64,000 nt of DNA from DASYAN01 sp034431765 (GCA_034431765.1 DAOUDD010000187.1:1-64000), one strand, 5' to 3'. Positions 34,175 to 44,000 are shown, counted from the stretch's first letter. The notes: generated from the sequence alone by a model not told the origin. Numbers and translations: made by a program.

Positions 34175-34759
34175 ATGTCTCTTATTAACATGGCAAAACG
34201 AGAGATTAATTGTAAAGTCGTCTATTACGGTATTGGTCTATGCGGAAAAACCACAAACTTGCATTATATTCACAAGGCGGTGAATCCGCAAGATGTAGGC
34301 GATATGGTCTCGATTGATACGGAAACGGAGCGCACTCTCTATTTCGACCTGCTTCCGTTAGAGTTGGGCAAGGTGCACGGCTTTCAGATTCGTTTTCAAC
34401 TCTACACCGTCCCCGGCCAGATTCTTTATCAGCAAACACGCATATCTGTTCTCAAAGGCGCGGATTGTGTTATTTTTGTAGCAGACTCACAGGCCAGTAA
34501 GTTACAAGAAAATATTGAGAGCTGGAATGAACTGCAAGAGCAGCTCCGGCGTATGAACAAAGATACTGCGGATTTTCCGCTCGTGATGCAGTGGAATAAG
34601 CGTGACCTCCAGGATACACTACCAGTCTCCGTACTGGAAAAATATCTTAACCCATATCGTGTTCCCAGCTTTGAGGCAGTCGCAGTGACAGGAAAGGGCG
34701 TCATCGAGAGCTTGAGAGTCGGCATCAACTCGACGCTGCGCAAGCTCGAACGCGTCTAG
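34175..34759 (+). CDS. MglA-like small Ras-family GTPase
   Basis: 194 residues starting MSLINMAKREINCKVVYYG, matching the conserved start of bacterial MglA. The P-loop is GIGLCGKTTNL, switch 2 is LYTVPGQILYQQTR, the G4 motif is QWNKRDL, and a G5-like segment AVTGKGV follows. In the usual MglA P-loop the second residue is Pro; here it is Ile. MglA with its MglB/roadblock partner sets polarity and motility in Myxococcus and Thermus. No roadblock gene is adjacent. The role here may be polarity, signalling or surface organisation, but it is unproven. Confidence 0.9.
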   Translation: MSLINMAKREINCKVVYYGIGLCGKTTNLHYIHKAVNPQDVGDMVSIDTETERTLYFDLLPLELGKVHGFQIRFQLYTVPGQILYQQTRISVLKGADCVIFVADSQASKLQENIESWNELQEQLRRMNKDTADFPLVMQWNKRDLQDTLPVSVLEKYLNPYRVPSFEAVAVTGKGVIESLRVGINSTLRKLERV

Positions 34760-35372
34760 TACTTTGGTACCTCATCCTTATGAAAGAGTCACGGTAAAAG
34801 CACACATCACTTGATATATTTTCGCTGTCTCCCCTGGTAATAGAGCACATAGAGAAAAATAAGCACGCTGTCGGAAAGTCTTCTCATCTATTGACACTCA
34901 TGGGAGGCTCCTGACAGCTTTTTGCTCTTGTAAGTCTCCTGCCATAAGCATTGCACATGTTTCATCCTCTAGAATAACAAGATGCGCCGAGAAATAAAGA
35001 GCTGGCCGTTTCTATTGCCGCGTGGAGTGAGCAAAAGGTCTAGCAAATGAGAGAAAGAAACGAAACTCATAAAGGACAATGCCAGCAAATAAGAAATAAA
35101 AGCCATATTCAAAATATCAGAAAGCTCACGTGAATAGCGTATCAAGGCACTACATCGAAGATAAAACTAGCTTGTACCTTATGGACGCCAATAGCATTAG
35201 CGTGTATAATGGTGCAACAATCATCAACGTACGGTTTTCCTGTGAAGGCAGGAAAAGATCTGTCTTAGGTGTTCAATTTATACATACAGTGCAAAGAATA
35301 GACGGAAATGAGGAAGAGGAGGGGGAGTGAGACCACTTTCTGTTCGATGTCTATTCTTCTTGAAGGGATTAC
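34760..35372. other. Intergenic region upstream of the NarL regulator at 35373
   Basis: About 610 bp. A candidate promoter lies at 35182-35210. A 66-codon open frame overlaps that promoter and lacks coding character. I see no RNA gene. Confidence 0.35.
35182..35210 (+). promoter_or_regulatory. Candidate promoter for the NarL regulator gene
   Basis: -10 TATAAT (35205-35210) with an extended TG just before it, and a weak -35 TGGACG (35182-35187) at 17-base spacing. It is about 160 bases upstream of the start codon. Confidence 0.5.
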
Positions 35373-36062
35373 ATGGAAACGATACGTGTCATCATTATTG
35401 ATGAGCAGCCCTTATTTCGTGAGGGTATCCGCGCAACGCTGGAACAAATGGGGAGCTGCGAGGTAATTGGTGAACCAACTGATGCTGTTGATGTCCTTGA
35501 GATCGCGCGTACGTACAACCCAGATGTAGCCCTCATCGACGCCGGCTTAACCACTTCAGACCCGCTTGAGATCGCGCGACAGATGCGTCACATGGTTCCT
35601 CGCATGGCTATCATCATTCTTACACCATCTGAGGACGAAGAACGTTTATTTCAGTCAATTAAAGTTGGAGCTGCTGCTTATACTTCGCGCAACATTACAA
35701 AGGAGGAATTGGTCGAGACGGTACGTAGGGTCAGCCAGGGCGAATACCTTATTCGCGATGATGTGCTCGCCAAACCCCAACTGGCAAGTCGTGTGCTCAA
35801 GTCATTCCGCGAGGTGATGGTCGAAGAAGAGGAAGATAGCCAGAAAGATCTTTACTCTCCGCTTTCCAGCCGTGAGATTGAAATCCTCGACTACATTGCA
35901 CGTGGAAATAGCAACAAAGAAATTGCGAAGTCCTTGAAGATCAGTGACCAGACTGTAAAGAATCATATTACATCAATTCTGAAAAAACTTTCTGTTAATG
36001 ACCGTACTGCTGCTGTTGTGCATGCACTTAGCCGTGGCTGGATCAAGATGCAAGAAGGCTAA
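35373..36062 (+). CDS. NarL/FixJ-family response regulator with modified receiver
   Basis: 229 residues. The receiver has the DE pair (IIIDEQPLFREGIR), Asp56 in ALIDAGL and the Thr of IIILTPSEDEE, but the conserved Lys (GYxxK) is Arg in AAYTSRNIT. The LuxR-type helix-turn-helix is LSSREIEILDYIARGNSNKEIAKSLKISDQTVKNHI. An acidic linker (EEEEDSQ) joins the domains. The Lys to Arg change may weaken phosphorylation-dependent switching. No partner kinase is adjacent. Confidence 0.91.
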   Translation: METIRVIIIDEQPLFREGIRATLEQMGSCEVIGEPTDAVDVLEIARTYNPDVALIDAGLTTSDPLEIARQMRHMVPRMAIIILTPSEDEERLFQSIKVGAAAYTSRNITKEELVETVRRVSQGEYLIRDDVLAKPQLASRVLKSFREVMVEEEEDSQKDLYSPLSSREIEILDYIARGNSNKEIAKSLKISDQTVKNHITSILKKLSVNDRTAAVVHALSRGWIKMQEG

Positions 36063-36613
36063 TTCCTGCGCTTTCTCCATGACATTGACAACATCGGGTC
36101 TATTCATTCGCCGATGTTGTCAATGGTAATGAAGAGATCGAAGAAGTTTAGTCTCTTTGTTCGATGAGGGATGCTCCGCAAGTAGAGAAACTGCCCGTAT
36201 ACGCCCACTGCCGATTCCTTGTCAAGGACAAGAGGATCTTGTATTTCTTCATGCTTAAATGAGCACACTGGTCAAGAACGCAATCTCCACTTTCTGCATA
36301 AAGTATCAGGTGACCCTTCACTGTGCTTATGTCCTCCTCAGCAAAATAGAGTTCCGTTTGATAATGGAATAAGAAATTGTGCAGCTACAAAACACACAAC
36401 ATATAGGGCTTATGGGAGTGTGATAATTGCGCTTTCGTTCGATAAAGATATATCAGACTCATAAGACAGCCGAGTTCCTACGCAGGGTGCTATACTGATA
36501 ATGGGCAATGCGATTGTGAACAAGGATGCAACAATAGACTCGCCTTTCGGTCAGCACAAATATAGAGAAGCGCGTTTTTAAGAACGGATACGAAAGAAAG
36601 GACATCCCATCTC
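36063..36613. other. Intergenic region between the NarL regulator and glucan phosphorylase genes
   Basis: About 550 bp. It starts with a long hairpin (36083-36125). A TATACT at 36491-36496 could be a -10 box for the phosphorylase gene, but no -35 is found at normal spacing. No gene is recognised. Confidence 0.4.
36083..36125 (+). terminator. Long perfect hairpin without U-tract after the NarL regulator
   Basis: A perfect 15-bp inverted repeat (CATTGACAACATCGG and CCGATGTTGTCAATG) with a 13-base loop starts about 20 bp after the stop codon. It has no following T-run. Confidence 0.6.
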
Positions 36614-39169
36614 GTGAAAGTGTATGGTCGCATCACAGTCTTTCCCATCATGCCGGCACGGATTAATCGGCTTTATGAGCTGGCGTATAACTTATGGTGG
36701 AGCTGGCATCCAGAAGCACAGGCACTCTATAGCTCACTCAATCCCGATCTATGGGAGAAGGTAGGACACAATCCAGTACGCTTCCTCAGCACTATAGAAC
36801 CGCATATATTGGAAGAAGCGACAGGCGATGAGCGCTATCTCGCGCACTATGATAGCGTTATGCAGGACTTTGACTCCTACATGCACCCTCACCCTGACGA
36901 AACTTGGTTTTTACAGACGTATCCAGAGCTAGAGGGAAAGACTATCGCATATTTTTCGGCAGAGTTTGGCCTGCATGAATCCTTGCCCATCTACTCAGGA
37001 GGTCTGGGTATTCTTTCTGGTGATCATTGTAAAGAGGCAAGTGATCTTGGCTTGCCATTTGTGGCCGTTGGTTTTCTCTATCCTCAGGGTTACTTTCATC
37101 AGCGAGTGACACGTGACGGTATGCAGGAAGCGTCCTATGACAAGCTACACTTTTCCGAAGTGCCCGCGATACCTGCCGTAGGACCAGATGGGAACGAGGT
37201 TGTTATCAGCGTTGACCTGCCGGGTCGCCGTCTGTATGCCAAAGTGTGGAAGCTGATGGTTGGGCGCATTCCTCTCTACCTGATGGATACTGATGTCGCG
37301 CCAAATACCCCGGCAGACCGTGAACTATCAGCGCGTCTCTACGGAGGAGATCGCGAGATGCGTATCTCACAGGAGATCGTTCTGGGCATTGGAGGAGTAC
37401 GCGCCCTACGTGCGCTAGGCATCGCGCCTGCTGCCTGGCATCTGAATGAGGGACATGCCGCATTTTTGAGCCTGGAACGTTGCCGTGAGTTGGTCGCCTC
37501 TGGCTTAACCTTTACTGAGGCACGTGAGGTTGTTGCCACAAACTCACTCTTCACAACACACACACCGGTGCCAGCGGGCAACGATAGCTTCAGCTACGAA
37601 CTGATTGATAAATATTTTAACTCCTACTGGGGTCAGCTTAAGCTAACGCGCAATCAGTTTATGGATGTCGCACGCGAGGATCATGATTGGGGAGCAAATT
37701 ATGGTATGACGATCCTGGCCCTCAAACTTACGGGACATCACAACGGTGTCAGTGCATTGCACGGCACAGTTTCGCGTCGCATGTGGCAGTTCCTCTGGCC
37801 TGGTATTGACGAGGACGAGGTTCCCATCGGCTCTATTACCAACGGTGTCCACACCTTTTCCTGGATTGCCCCTGAAATCAATCAGCTCTATGGGCGCTAT
37901 CTAGATAAGAACTGGGGACGCTATGTGGACGACCAGGAATTCTGGGATGTCCGGATGCCTCAGCTCCCCGACGTAGAACTCTGGCAGACACATCGCAAGC
38001 GGAAAGAAGCGCTGATTGCGTATGCACGACAACGCCTCAAACAGCAGCACTTACGACTTGGCGAAAGCACTGTACAGATGATCGAGTTTGACTCTATGTT
38101 GCAAGCTGATGCGCTCTTGATCGGCTTTGCACGACGCTTCGCCACATATAAGCGAGCCACCTTGCTCTTCCGCAACCTGGATCGTCTGCGCCGCTTACTG
38201 CATAATTCCGAACGACCAGTGCAGATTATCTTCGCAGGTAAAGCACATCCCGCCGATGATCCAGGCAAAGCGTTGATACGTCAGATCTACCAGTTCTCAC
38301 GCAGTGATGAGTTCAGGGGTAAGATCATCTTCCTGGAAAACTATGATATGGAGATGGCACGCTACCTGGTCTCTGGCACTGATCTCTGGCTCAACACCCC
38401 GATTCGCCCCTACGAAGCCAGTGGCACAAGTGGACAGAAAGCAGCGCTCAACGGCCAACCTAACTGTAGTATTCTTGACGGCTGGTGGGCTGAAGCGTAT
38501 GACGGAACGAATGGCTGGGCGATTGGAGAAGAGCGTGAGTACTATGACACGGAAGCACAGGCCGAAGCTGATAGCATCTCCCTCTACCGCTTATTAGAGG
38601 AAGAGATTGTTCCGGCCTTCTTCGACACAGATTCGAGTGGTGTACCTACTAAATGGGTGGACTATATGAAAGGTGCAATTCGCACCTGTGCACCACAATT
38701 TAGTATGCGACGCATGGTAAAGGAATACACTACGCGTTATTATGTGCCAGAGATTCGTCAGGGCAGCGTTGTTGAGCAAGACTCGTTTGCCCGTGTACGT
38801 AAGCTTGCGGCATGGAAAGAACGGATTGCGCAAAACTGGAACCGGTTAGAATTATACGTGGATGGTCGGCGTGATGGACAGTTGAGCCTGGGCGAATACA
38901 TTGAGGTGCACGCCTGGGTGCGAGCGGAAGGACTCAGCCCCGACGATCTCTGTGTCGAGCTGGTCTACGGTGAAACGAAAGACGAACTTGCGCTCTCCCA
39001 GCATAGCCAGCGTATGAACTACACCAAGCGCGAACAGGACGGCTCTTATCGCTATGACGCACAATTTCGTCCAGAGGAGACAGGCAGCTTCGCATATAAC
39101 ATACGAGTTATCCCTTGCCACCCTGAACTCACCGAAAAATACGAGCTGGGCTTGATTCGCTGGGCCTAG
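36614..39169 (+). CDS. glgP: Alpha-glucan phosphorylase (short, DUF3417-containing type)
   Basis: 851 residues. The N-terminal DUF3417 domain (RINRLYELAYNLWWSWHPEA) precedes the GT35 phosphorylase core: AYFSAEFGLHESLPIYSGGLG, HLNEGHAAF, TTHTPVPAGND, GSITNGVHTF and IRPYEASGTSGQKAALNG, the PLP/phosphate region. The set is that of the thermostable Thermotoga/Chloroflexota type, not the long E. coli form. It releases glucose-1-phosphate from glycogen or maltodextrin in the cytoplasm. The start is a GTG at 36614 with AAAGGA upstream. No other glycogen genes are adjacent. Confidence 0.94.
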   Translation: MKVYGRITVFPIMPARINRLYELAYNLWWSWHPEAQALYSSLNPDLWEKVGHNPVRFLSTIEPHILEEATGDERYLAHYDSVMQDFDSYMHPHPDETWFLQTYPELEGKTIAYFSAEFGLHESLPIYSGGLGILSGDHCKEASDLGLPFVAVGFLYPQGYFHQRVTRDGMQEASYDKLHFSEVPAIPAVGPDGNEVVISVDLPGRRLYAKVWKLMVGRIPLYLMDTDVAPNTPADRELSARLYGGDREMRISQEIVLGIGGVRALRALGIAPAAWHLNEGHAAFLSLERCRELVASGLTFTEAREVVATNSLFTTHTPVPAGNDSFSYELIDKYFNSYWGQLKLTRNQFMDVAREDHDWGANYGMTILALKLTGHHNGVSALHGTVSRRMWQFLWPGIDEDEVPIGSITNGVHTFSWIAPEINQLYGRYLDKNWGRYVDDQEFWDVRMPQLPDVELWQTHRKRKEALIAYARQRLKQQHLRLGESTVQMIEFDSMLQADALLIGFARRFATYKRATLLFRNLDRLRRLLHNSERPVQIIFAGKAHPADDPGKALIRQIYQFSRSDEFRGKIIFLENYDMEMARYLVSGTDLWLNTPIRPYEASGTSGQKAALNGQPNCSILDGWWAEAYDGTNGWAIGEEREYYDTEAQAEADSISLYRLLEEEIVPAFFDTDSSGVPTKWVDYMKGAIRTCAPQFSMRRMVKEYTTRYYVPEIRQGSVVEQDSFARVRKLAAWKERIAQNWNRLELYVDGRRDGQLSLGEYIEVHAWVRAEGLSPDDLCVELVYGETKDELALSQHSQRMNYTKREQDGSYRYDAQFRPEETGSFAYNIRVIPCHPELTEKYELGLIRWA

Positions 39170-39183
39170 TTTTCTCTAAAAAA

Positions 39184-39217
39184 AGCAGCCCCGCGTTCGC
39201 GTAAACGAGGGGCTGCT
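39184..39217. terminator. Terminator between glgP and gtrA
   Basis: Arms AGCAGCCCC and GGGGCTGCT with an inner GCG/CGC-rich loop. On the minus strand it is followed by seven T, so it is a strong intrinsic terminator for the GtrA gene; glgP also ends at it. Confidence 0.85.
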
Positions 39218-39240
39218 CCATTTGTCGTACCTTGTACGAA

Positions 39241-39933
39241 TTATACAGTTGGCTCGGCAACCGCCATTTTCAACGTATCCACATCGACTGACAGTTGCTC
39301 AGTAACCTTCTGAACCAGCCGTTCTGACTCCTCAACCACCGCAAACTCTTCGGGCACGTCCACTTTCTTGTGACGATAAGTAAAAAGGTGATGGAAGGCG
39401 AAATTATAGAACAGCACAATAAGCGTTGCTGCCGCCTGACTAATAATAGGAGGAAGATTTAATAAGTGCGCAAAGGCAAATGAGAGAACAAAAGTAAGAG
39501 CACCACCAGTCAGGGCTGTCAGTTGAAAACGGAAACAGCGTACGAGCCAACTCCTTTGACCATTATGAAGGTGACGAAAAGTGAAGTAGTCGTTAGGGAT
39601 AAAATTTGCCAGGACAGAGATTTCAAAGGCTACGAGAAACGCAATAGCGTAGTAGACGCCCTCTTTAGCGGGCAGGACTTTGTAGAGCATTATGGCGAAA
39701 ACCGCCAGATTCACAAGTGCCGCAAAACCACCAATAAAGGCAAACGAGAAGAATTTTTGCGCTAAGCCCGCGCGGCCGCCTGACAAGTTATCTACGATAT
39801 CAAGAATATGGTTGACGAATTTCCAGGATGTAGGACGATAACTTGGCTGACGTGTGCTGGCAGCAGTACCTGCTGCTCCTGCTAATGGCTCCAGGACTTC
39901 ATCCATATCACGCTGTACAATTGATTGTTTCAT
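39241..39933 (-). CDS. GtrA family membrane protein
   Basis: 230 residues. About 50 hydrophilic residues precede four membrane helices with the family pattern FSFAFIGGFAALVNLAVF, FEISVLANFIPNDYFTFRH and AATLIVLFYNFAFHHLFTYR. GtrA-type proteins help move or use polyprenyl-linked sugars in cell-surface synthesis. The tail of about 40 charged residues is unusual for the small family members. No adjacent glycosyltransferase is seen; it may serve the polysaccharide genes elsewhere in the window. Confidence 0.88.
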   Translation of the reverse strand: MKQSIVQRDMDEVLEPLAGAAGTAASTRQPSYRPTSWKFVNHILDIVDNLSGGRAGLAQKFFSFAFIGGFAALVNLAVFAIMLYKVLPAKEGVYYAIAFLVAFEISVLANFIPNDYFTFRHLHNGQRSWLVRCFRFQLTALTGGALTFVLSFAFAHLLNLPPIISQAAATLIVLFYNFAFHHLFTYRHKKVDVPEEFAVVEESERLVQKVTEQLSVDVDTLKMAVAEPTV

Positions 39934-40407
39934 GAATACCTGTGATTCTCCAGTTTCTACATATAGGGAACGTTATAGAATCTAGTCTATGTGACAGACG
40001 AACGGGCCTCTTTGAATGTAACGCAGGATTAGCAATCCCATATTTTTCTTCTATAGCCCTCCCCAGATACAAATACATTCACCTTATAGAACGCCGGAGA
40101 AAGCCAAAAAGATATACTAAAATGGAGCTCTAGGACTATCGGGAGGGGAAGATTTCTGTTTCGGACAGAGGATCTGGAGAAGAGCCAATTTCTTGCACAC
40201 AATATATTTCGTTTAAGCACCAAAAACTTCAAGAGATCTACCCAGGAGCGAGGGAAGCTAATACATTTCACATAAGAGCAAAGGTTTCAAGAAAGCGAAC
40301 TAGAAGCGAGGCCAAACTCTTCCTCACGCATCCACTGGCGTTGCCCTCTTCAAAGCTCTCGTCTTATATGAAATGTATTGATCTCTGGGTATACATACTC
40401 AGCAAGC
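39934..40407. other. Intergenic region between GtrA and VOC genes
   Basis: About 470 bp, AT-rich, with only short non-coding frames. The GtrA promoter must lie at its left end. Nothing else is recognised. Confidence 0.35.
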
Positions 40408-40857
40408 TCAGGCGGCACTGCTAATGTTAAAGGGATCGAGAAAAGTAAGTACTTCTGGAGTAGTTTCCAGTAACACAAATGTGTTGCCATAGGGATCGAC
40501 AAAGGTTGCTTCAACGCCGTAGAGTTGCTTTGCGGGTGTGTGTACAAATGTCACACCGTGGGCTCGTAGCCGCTCATAGTCCTGATGACAATTGTCGGTC
40601 GTAAAAATCCACGGCTTTCTACGCTCCTCGTGCGAGGTCTCTTCCTGAACAGTTGCATTACATTGCTGATGAGGAATAGCAAGAGCAATCTCTGGTTTTT
40701 GTTGACCTTGTGAAGCAACCGTGAGAAGACGGAGACCAGGGCCAAAGGTTATATCTGTTCGCTTCTCTAAGCCTAGCATTGAAGTGTAAAAGGAGAGCGC
40801 CTCTTCTTGATTCTGCACAAAAATGGAGATGAGCGCGTGTCTTGAGATGAGTTTCAT
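40408..40857 (-). CDS. VOC (glyoxalase/bleomycin resistance) family protein
   Basis: 149 residues with two beta-alpha-beta-beta-beta halves: ALISIFVQNQEEALSFYTSMLGLEKRTDI in the first, and FTTDNCHQDYERLRAHGVTF with FVDPYGNTFVLLE in the second. The family covers isomerases, dioxygenases and drug-binding proteins. The substrate cannot be inferred; no conserved neighbours help. Confidence 0.88.
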   Translation of the reverse strand: MKLISRHALISIFVQNQEEALSFYTSMLGLEKRTDITFGPGLRLLTVASQGQQKPEIALAIPHQQCNATVQEETSHEERRKPWIFTTDNCHQDYERLRAHGVTFVHTPAKQLYGVEATFVDPYGNTFVLLETTPEVLTFLDPFNISSAA

Positions 40858-40967
40858 GAAAACGAAGTCCTTCTATCTGTACCGATACGAGGAAAACACT
40901 ACGACAATTTCTCTCTACTACCTTATTCTTTTCGGCGCTCTCATATTATATAAAACATTTGTTCTAA

Positions 40968-41366
40968 TTGCAAGTTTTCTCACCCTTTTTTCTCACCAAA
41001 TTCAATGCGGAACAATCACTACTACGTGGCTACATAGCTCAGATCATTGAGAGTCTTCGTGCACTTAAGCCGATTCTTATTTATTTTTATCACACAGACA
41101 TTGCTCAAGCTATACGTAATGTATGTAACGAGCGTGGAATACAGTGGGAAACGTACCAGATAAACTGGAAAGTTCTCAGCCCTTACGGAGTACAACGCTC
41201 CTTGCAAGGATTCGATGGACTTGTTTATCTTTATACAGTATATCGTGCAATTTGTGATAGTATATTCACACAACTTGAGCTACCCAAACTGAAAATTTGC
41301 AACGAAGGAAACTGGGCAGCATATTATCGCGATATACTCTCTTTTCTTCAAATACCTGCAAATTAA
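40968..41366 (+). pseudogene. Probable 5'-truncated gene remnant
   Basis: The frame encodes a protein-like sequence (LKPILIYFYHTDIAQAIRNVCNERG, then NWKVLSPYGVQRSLQGFDGLV) of about 100 residues that reads like the C-terminal half of a larger cytosolic protein. No good start or ribosome site exists; the first possible codon is a TTG in AT-rich sequence, and no upstream frame supplies an N-terminus. I do not recognise the family with confidence; a kinase-like P-loop protein missing its first half is one guess. Confidence 0.45.
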
Positions 41367-41394
41367 TTTAAGCACTTAAGCCAGGAGAAAATAT

Positions 41395-41967
41395 ATGCTT
41401 ACACTTTTCTACTCCCCTCATTCGACAAGCATTGATAACGAAGCGAGACGCGCCTCTGGATACGCGGATGTTCCCCTTTCTGAACGAGGGCGACAGCAGG
41501 CGCAAGAACTTGGGCAACACTATGCAAAGGAAACAATTGACGTTGTCTTCCCCTCAGATCTCCAGCGCGCAGTAGTTACTGCTGAGATTGCTTTCTCATG
41601 GCGAGGTCTACCGATTGTGCCCGATGCTCGACTTCGTGAGTGTGATTATGGGCAGATGACGCAGCAGCCAGTCGAACAGATAGATGAAGAGTTTCCTCGG
41701 CGTGTTACAGATCCGTTTCCAGGCGGGGAGAGCGTGCAAATGGTCGTGCAACGTGTAGGAGATTTTTTGCGCGAAGTCGTGCAGAAGTACGATGGACAAA
41801 CAATTGTAGTGATTGGACATAAAGCAACGAAATATGGCCTTCTGTACTGGTCTGGGAATGCTCTGCTTGAAGAGATTGTACGTAGACCATGGGAGTGGCG
41901 AGACATTCCCATCTGGCACTACCAGTTGGATGCACACACATTAGCACAACGCCCAATTATCAAGTAG
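41395..41967 (+). CDS. Histidine-phosphatase-superfamily protein with altered RHG motif
   Basis: 190 residues with the phosphoglycerate-mutase fold: DVPLSERGRQQAQELG, FPSDLQRAVVTAEIA, LRECDYGQM and the second catalytic His in VVIGHKATKYG. The usual N-terminal LxRHGxT is YSPHSTSIDNE: the His is kept but the preceding Arg is Pro and the Gly is Ser. This subgroup may therefore have reduced or different activity. AGGAG precedes the ATG. Confidence 0.82.
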   Translation: MLTLFYSPHSTSIDNEARRASGYADVPLSERGRQQAQELGQHYAKETIDVVFPSDLQRAVVTAEIAFSWRGLPIVPDARLRECDYGQMTQQPVEQIDEEFPRRVTDPFPGGESVQMVVQRVGDFLREVVQKYDGQTIVVIGHKATKYGLLYWSGNALLEEIVRRPWEWRDIPIWHYQLDAHTLAQRPIIK

Positions 41968-42146
41968 GAAGCGGAAAAACGAGATCAGCGGATCTATCAT
42001 CTGAATGGACCTCTGAAGCACCCAGCTAGAAACTGGCACCATCGAAACCTTTGTATATGACTGATGTGATACCATAGAACAAGTGATGTATTTGTAAGCT
42101 GTATCAAATTCTTCAAAAGAGAAGAAATGTTGAAAGGAAAGAACAC

Positions 42147-44000
42147 ATGTGTGGTATTGCAGGATGGATTGACTGGCAGGTAGAGCTGACAAGTCAAAAG
42201 GCAATGCTGCAACGTATGGCAGATACGTTGTGCCATCGAGGACCAGATGCACAGGGCGAGTGGCTTTCTTCACACGCAGCTTTAGCGCATCGTCGGCTGA
42301 AGGTTATAGATCCATATAGCGGCGGGCAACCGATGACCTATACTGTTGGCAACAATCTCTACGCCGTGACGTACAACGGCGAGATTTATAACTTCTGCGA
42401 ATTGCGCAGTGAGTTAAAGACACGAGGTCATGCTTTCCATACCGCATCCGATACAGAGGTTCTTTTGCACGCATACGTCCAATGGGGAGAGGAATGTGTA
42501 CACCACTTAAATGGCATCTTCGCCTTTGGCTTGTGGGACGAGCAGAAGCAACAACTGCTCCTCGCACGTGACCACATGGGTGTCAAGCCGCTCTTTTATG
42601 CGATACGAGGAAGTGCCCTTCTGTTTGGCTCAGAACTGAAAGTATTGCTAGCTCACCCACTTGTCAAAGCCGAGATTGATGCGCAAGGAATGGCAGAACT
42701 CTTTTCCTTCAGACGCTCTCCTGGCAATGGCATATATCGCGATGTGCATGAGTTACGACCGGGTCATCTCGCTATTTACAATCGAAATGGTCTCTCTATT
42801 CAACAATACTGGTCCTTGCAAAGTGAGCCTCACACTGATGATCTTGCAACGACAGTAGAACATATTCGAGCACTGCTGGAAGATACTGTTACACGTCAAC
42901 TTATTGCCGATGTCCCCCTGGTAACAATGTTATCGGGTGGGCTTGATTCAAGTGGACTCACAGCTCTAGCCGCACGCGATTTTAGAAGAGAGGGGAAGCA
43001 GCTTCACACGTACTCGATTGATTTTGTGGACAGTGCACAGCATTTTCAAGGAACGGCAATACGTCCATCACTAGATGCGCCGTGGGTGCAGAGGGTCGCT
43101 GATTATGCACAGACGGAGCACCACACGATCACAATCGATACACCTGAGCTGATCGAGAACCTCTTCGTTCCGCTGCACGCGCATGATTTTCCCACGATGG
43201 GTCAGCTAGAGACCTCGCTCTACCTGTTGTTTAAGGCGATGAAACAAGATGCTACCGTTGCCCTCTCCGGCGAATCTGCCGACGAAGTATTTGGTGGCTA
43301 TCCCTGGTTCCACGACGAGCAGGCTATTCAAGCACCAACCTTTCCCTGGTTTGCAGGAATGCGGCAAGCAAGACGAGATCAATTAGCTGCTCTCTCCTGG
43401 CTCTCTCCAAATATAGAGCAAAAGATTAACAGAGGTGCACACATGGAGCACCAGTATCGGCAGGCTATCGCCGAAAGCCCCAAATTAGCAGGAGAAGACA
43501 CGAAAAACGCACGGATGCGCGAGATTTTCTATCTCAACCTGACCTACTTCTTGCCATTGCTATTAGACCGTAAGGACCGTATGAGTATGGCAAGTGGCTT
43601 CGAGGTACGCGTCCCGTTTTGCGATTATCGGCTAGTCCAGTACGTCTGGAACATTCCGTGGGAGATGAAAACGGTCGATAACATTGAAAAAGGTATCTTA
43701 CGTCGTGCATTCGCCTCAGTGTTACCGGACGATGTACGTACTCGCAAGAAGAGCGCATACCCAACTACAGGGAATCCTACCTATAAGCGCGCTATCTGTG
43801 ACCTGGCATTACATATTCTGCAAGACGCGAATGCGCCCCTTCAGCCATTGCTCAAGCCCGAGGGTGTACGGAGATTAACAGGAATATTGATGGCAGAAAA
43901 GAGCAGTAGTCTTCCATTAGAAGTAACGCTTTTTCCCCTGGAACACATGATTCAAATGAATACCTGGCTCAAAGACTACTCAGTCACGCTCTCTCTATAG
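42147..44000 (+). CDS. asnB: Asparagine synthase (glutamine-hydrolysing)
   Basis: 617 residues. The N-terminal class II amidotransferase begins MCGIAGWID with the catalytic Cys2 and contains LAHRRLKVID, YNGEIYNF and TASDTEVLLHAY. The synthetase domain has the pyrophosphate loop LSGGLDSSGLTA, SGESADEVFGGYPW and RKDRMSMASGFEVRVPF. It makes asparagine or amidates a related acid; paralogues also act in surface-glycan or peptide modification. AAAGGAAAG lies before the ATG. Confidence 0.93.
   Translation: MCGIAGWIDWQVELTSQKAMLQRMADTLCHRGPDAQGEWLSSHAALAHRRLKVIDPYSGGQPMTYTVGNNLYAVTYNGEIYNFCELRSELKTRGHAFHTASDTEVLLHAYVQWGEECVHHLNGIFAFGLWDEQKQQLLLARDHMGVKPLFYAIRGSALLFGSELKVLLAHPLVKAEIDAQGMAELFSFRRSPGNGIYRDVHELRPGHLAIYNRNGLSIQQYWSLQSEPHTDDLATTVEHIRALLEDTVTRQLIADVPLVTMLSGGLDSSGLTALAARDFRREGKQLHTYSIDFVDSAQHFQGTAIRPSLDAPWVQRVADYAQTEHHTITIDTPELIENLFVPLHAHDFPTMGQLETSLYLLFKAMKQDATVALSGESADEVFGGYPWFHDEQAIQAPTFPWFAGMRQARRDQLAALSWLSPNIEQKINRGAHMEHQYRQAIAESPKLAGEDTKNARMREIFYLNLTYFLPLLLDRKDRMSMASGFEVRVPFCDYRLVQYVWNIPWEMKTVDNIEKGILRRAFASVLPDDVRTRKKSAYPTTGNPTYKRAICDLALHILQDANAPLQPLLKPEGVRRLTGILMAEKSSSLPLEVTLFPLEHMIQMNTWLKDYSVTLSL

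Noticed and set aside
35130..35330. 66-codon frame upstream of the NarL gene
   Set aside because: It overlaps the candidate promoter, starts with a GTG lacking a ribosome site, and looks non-coding.
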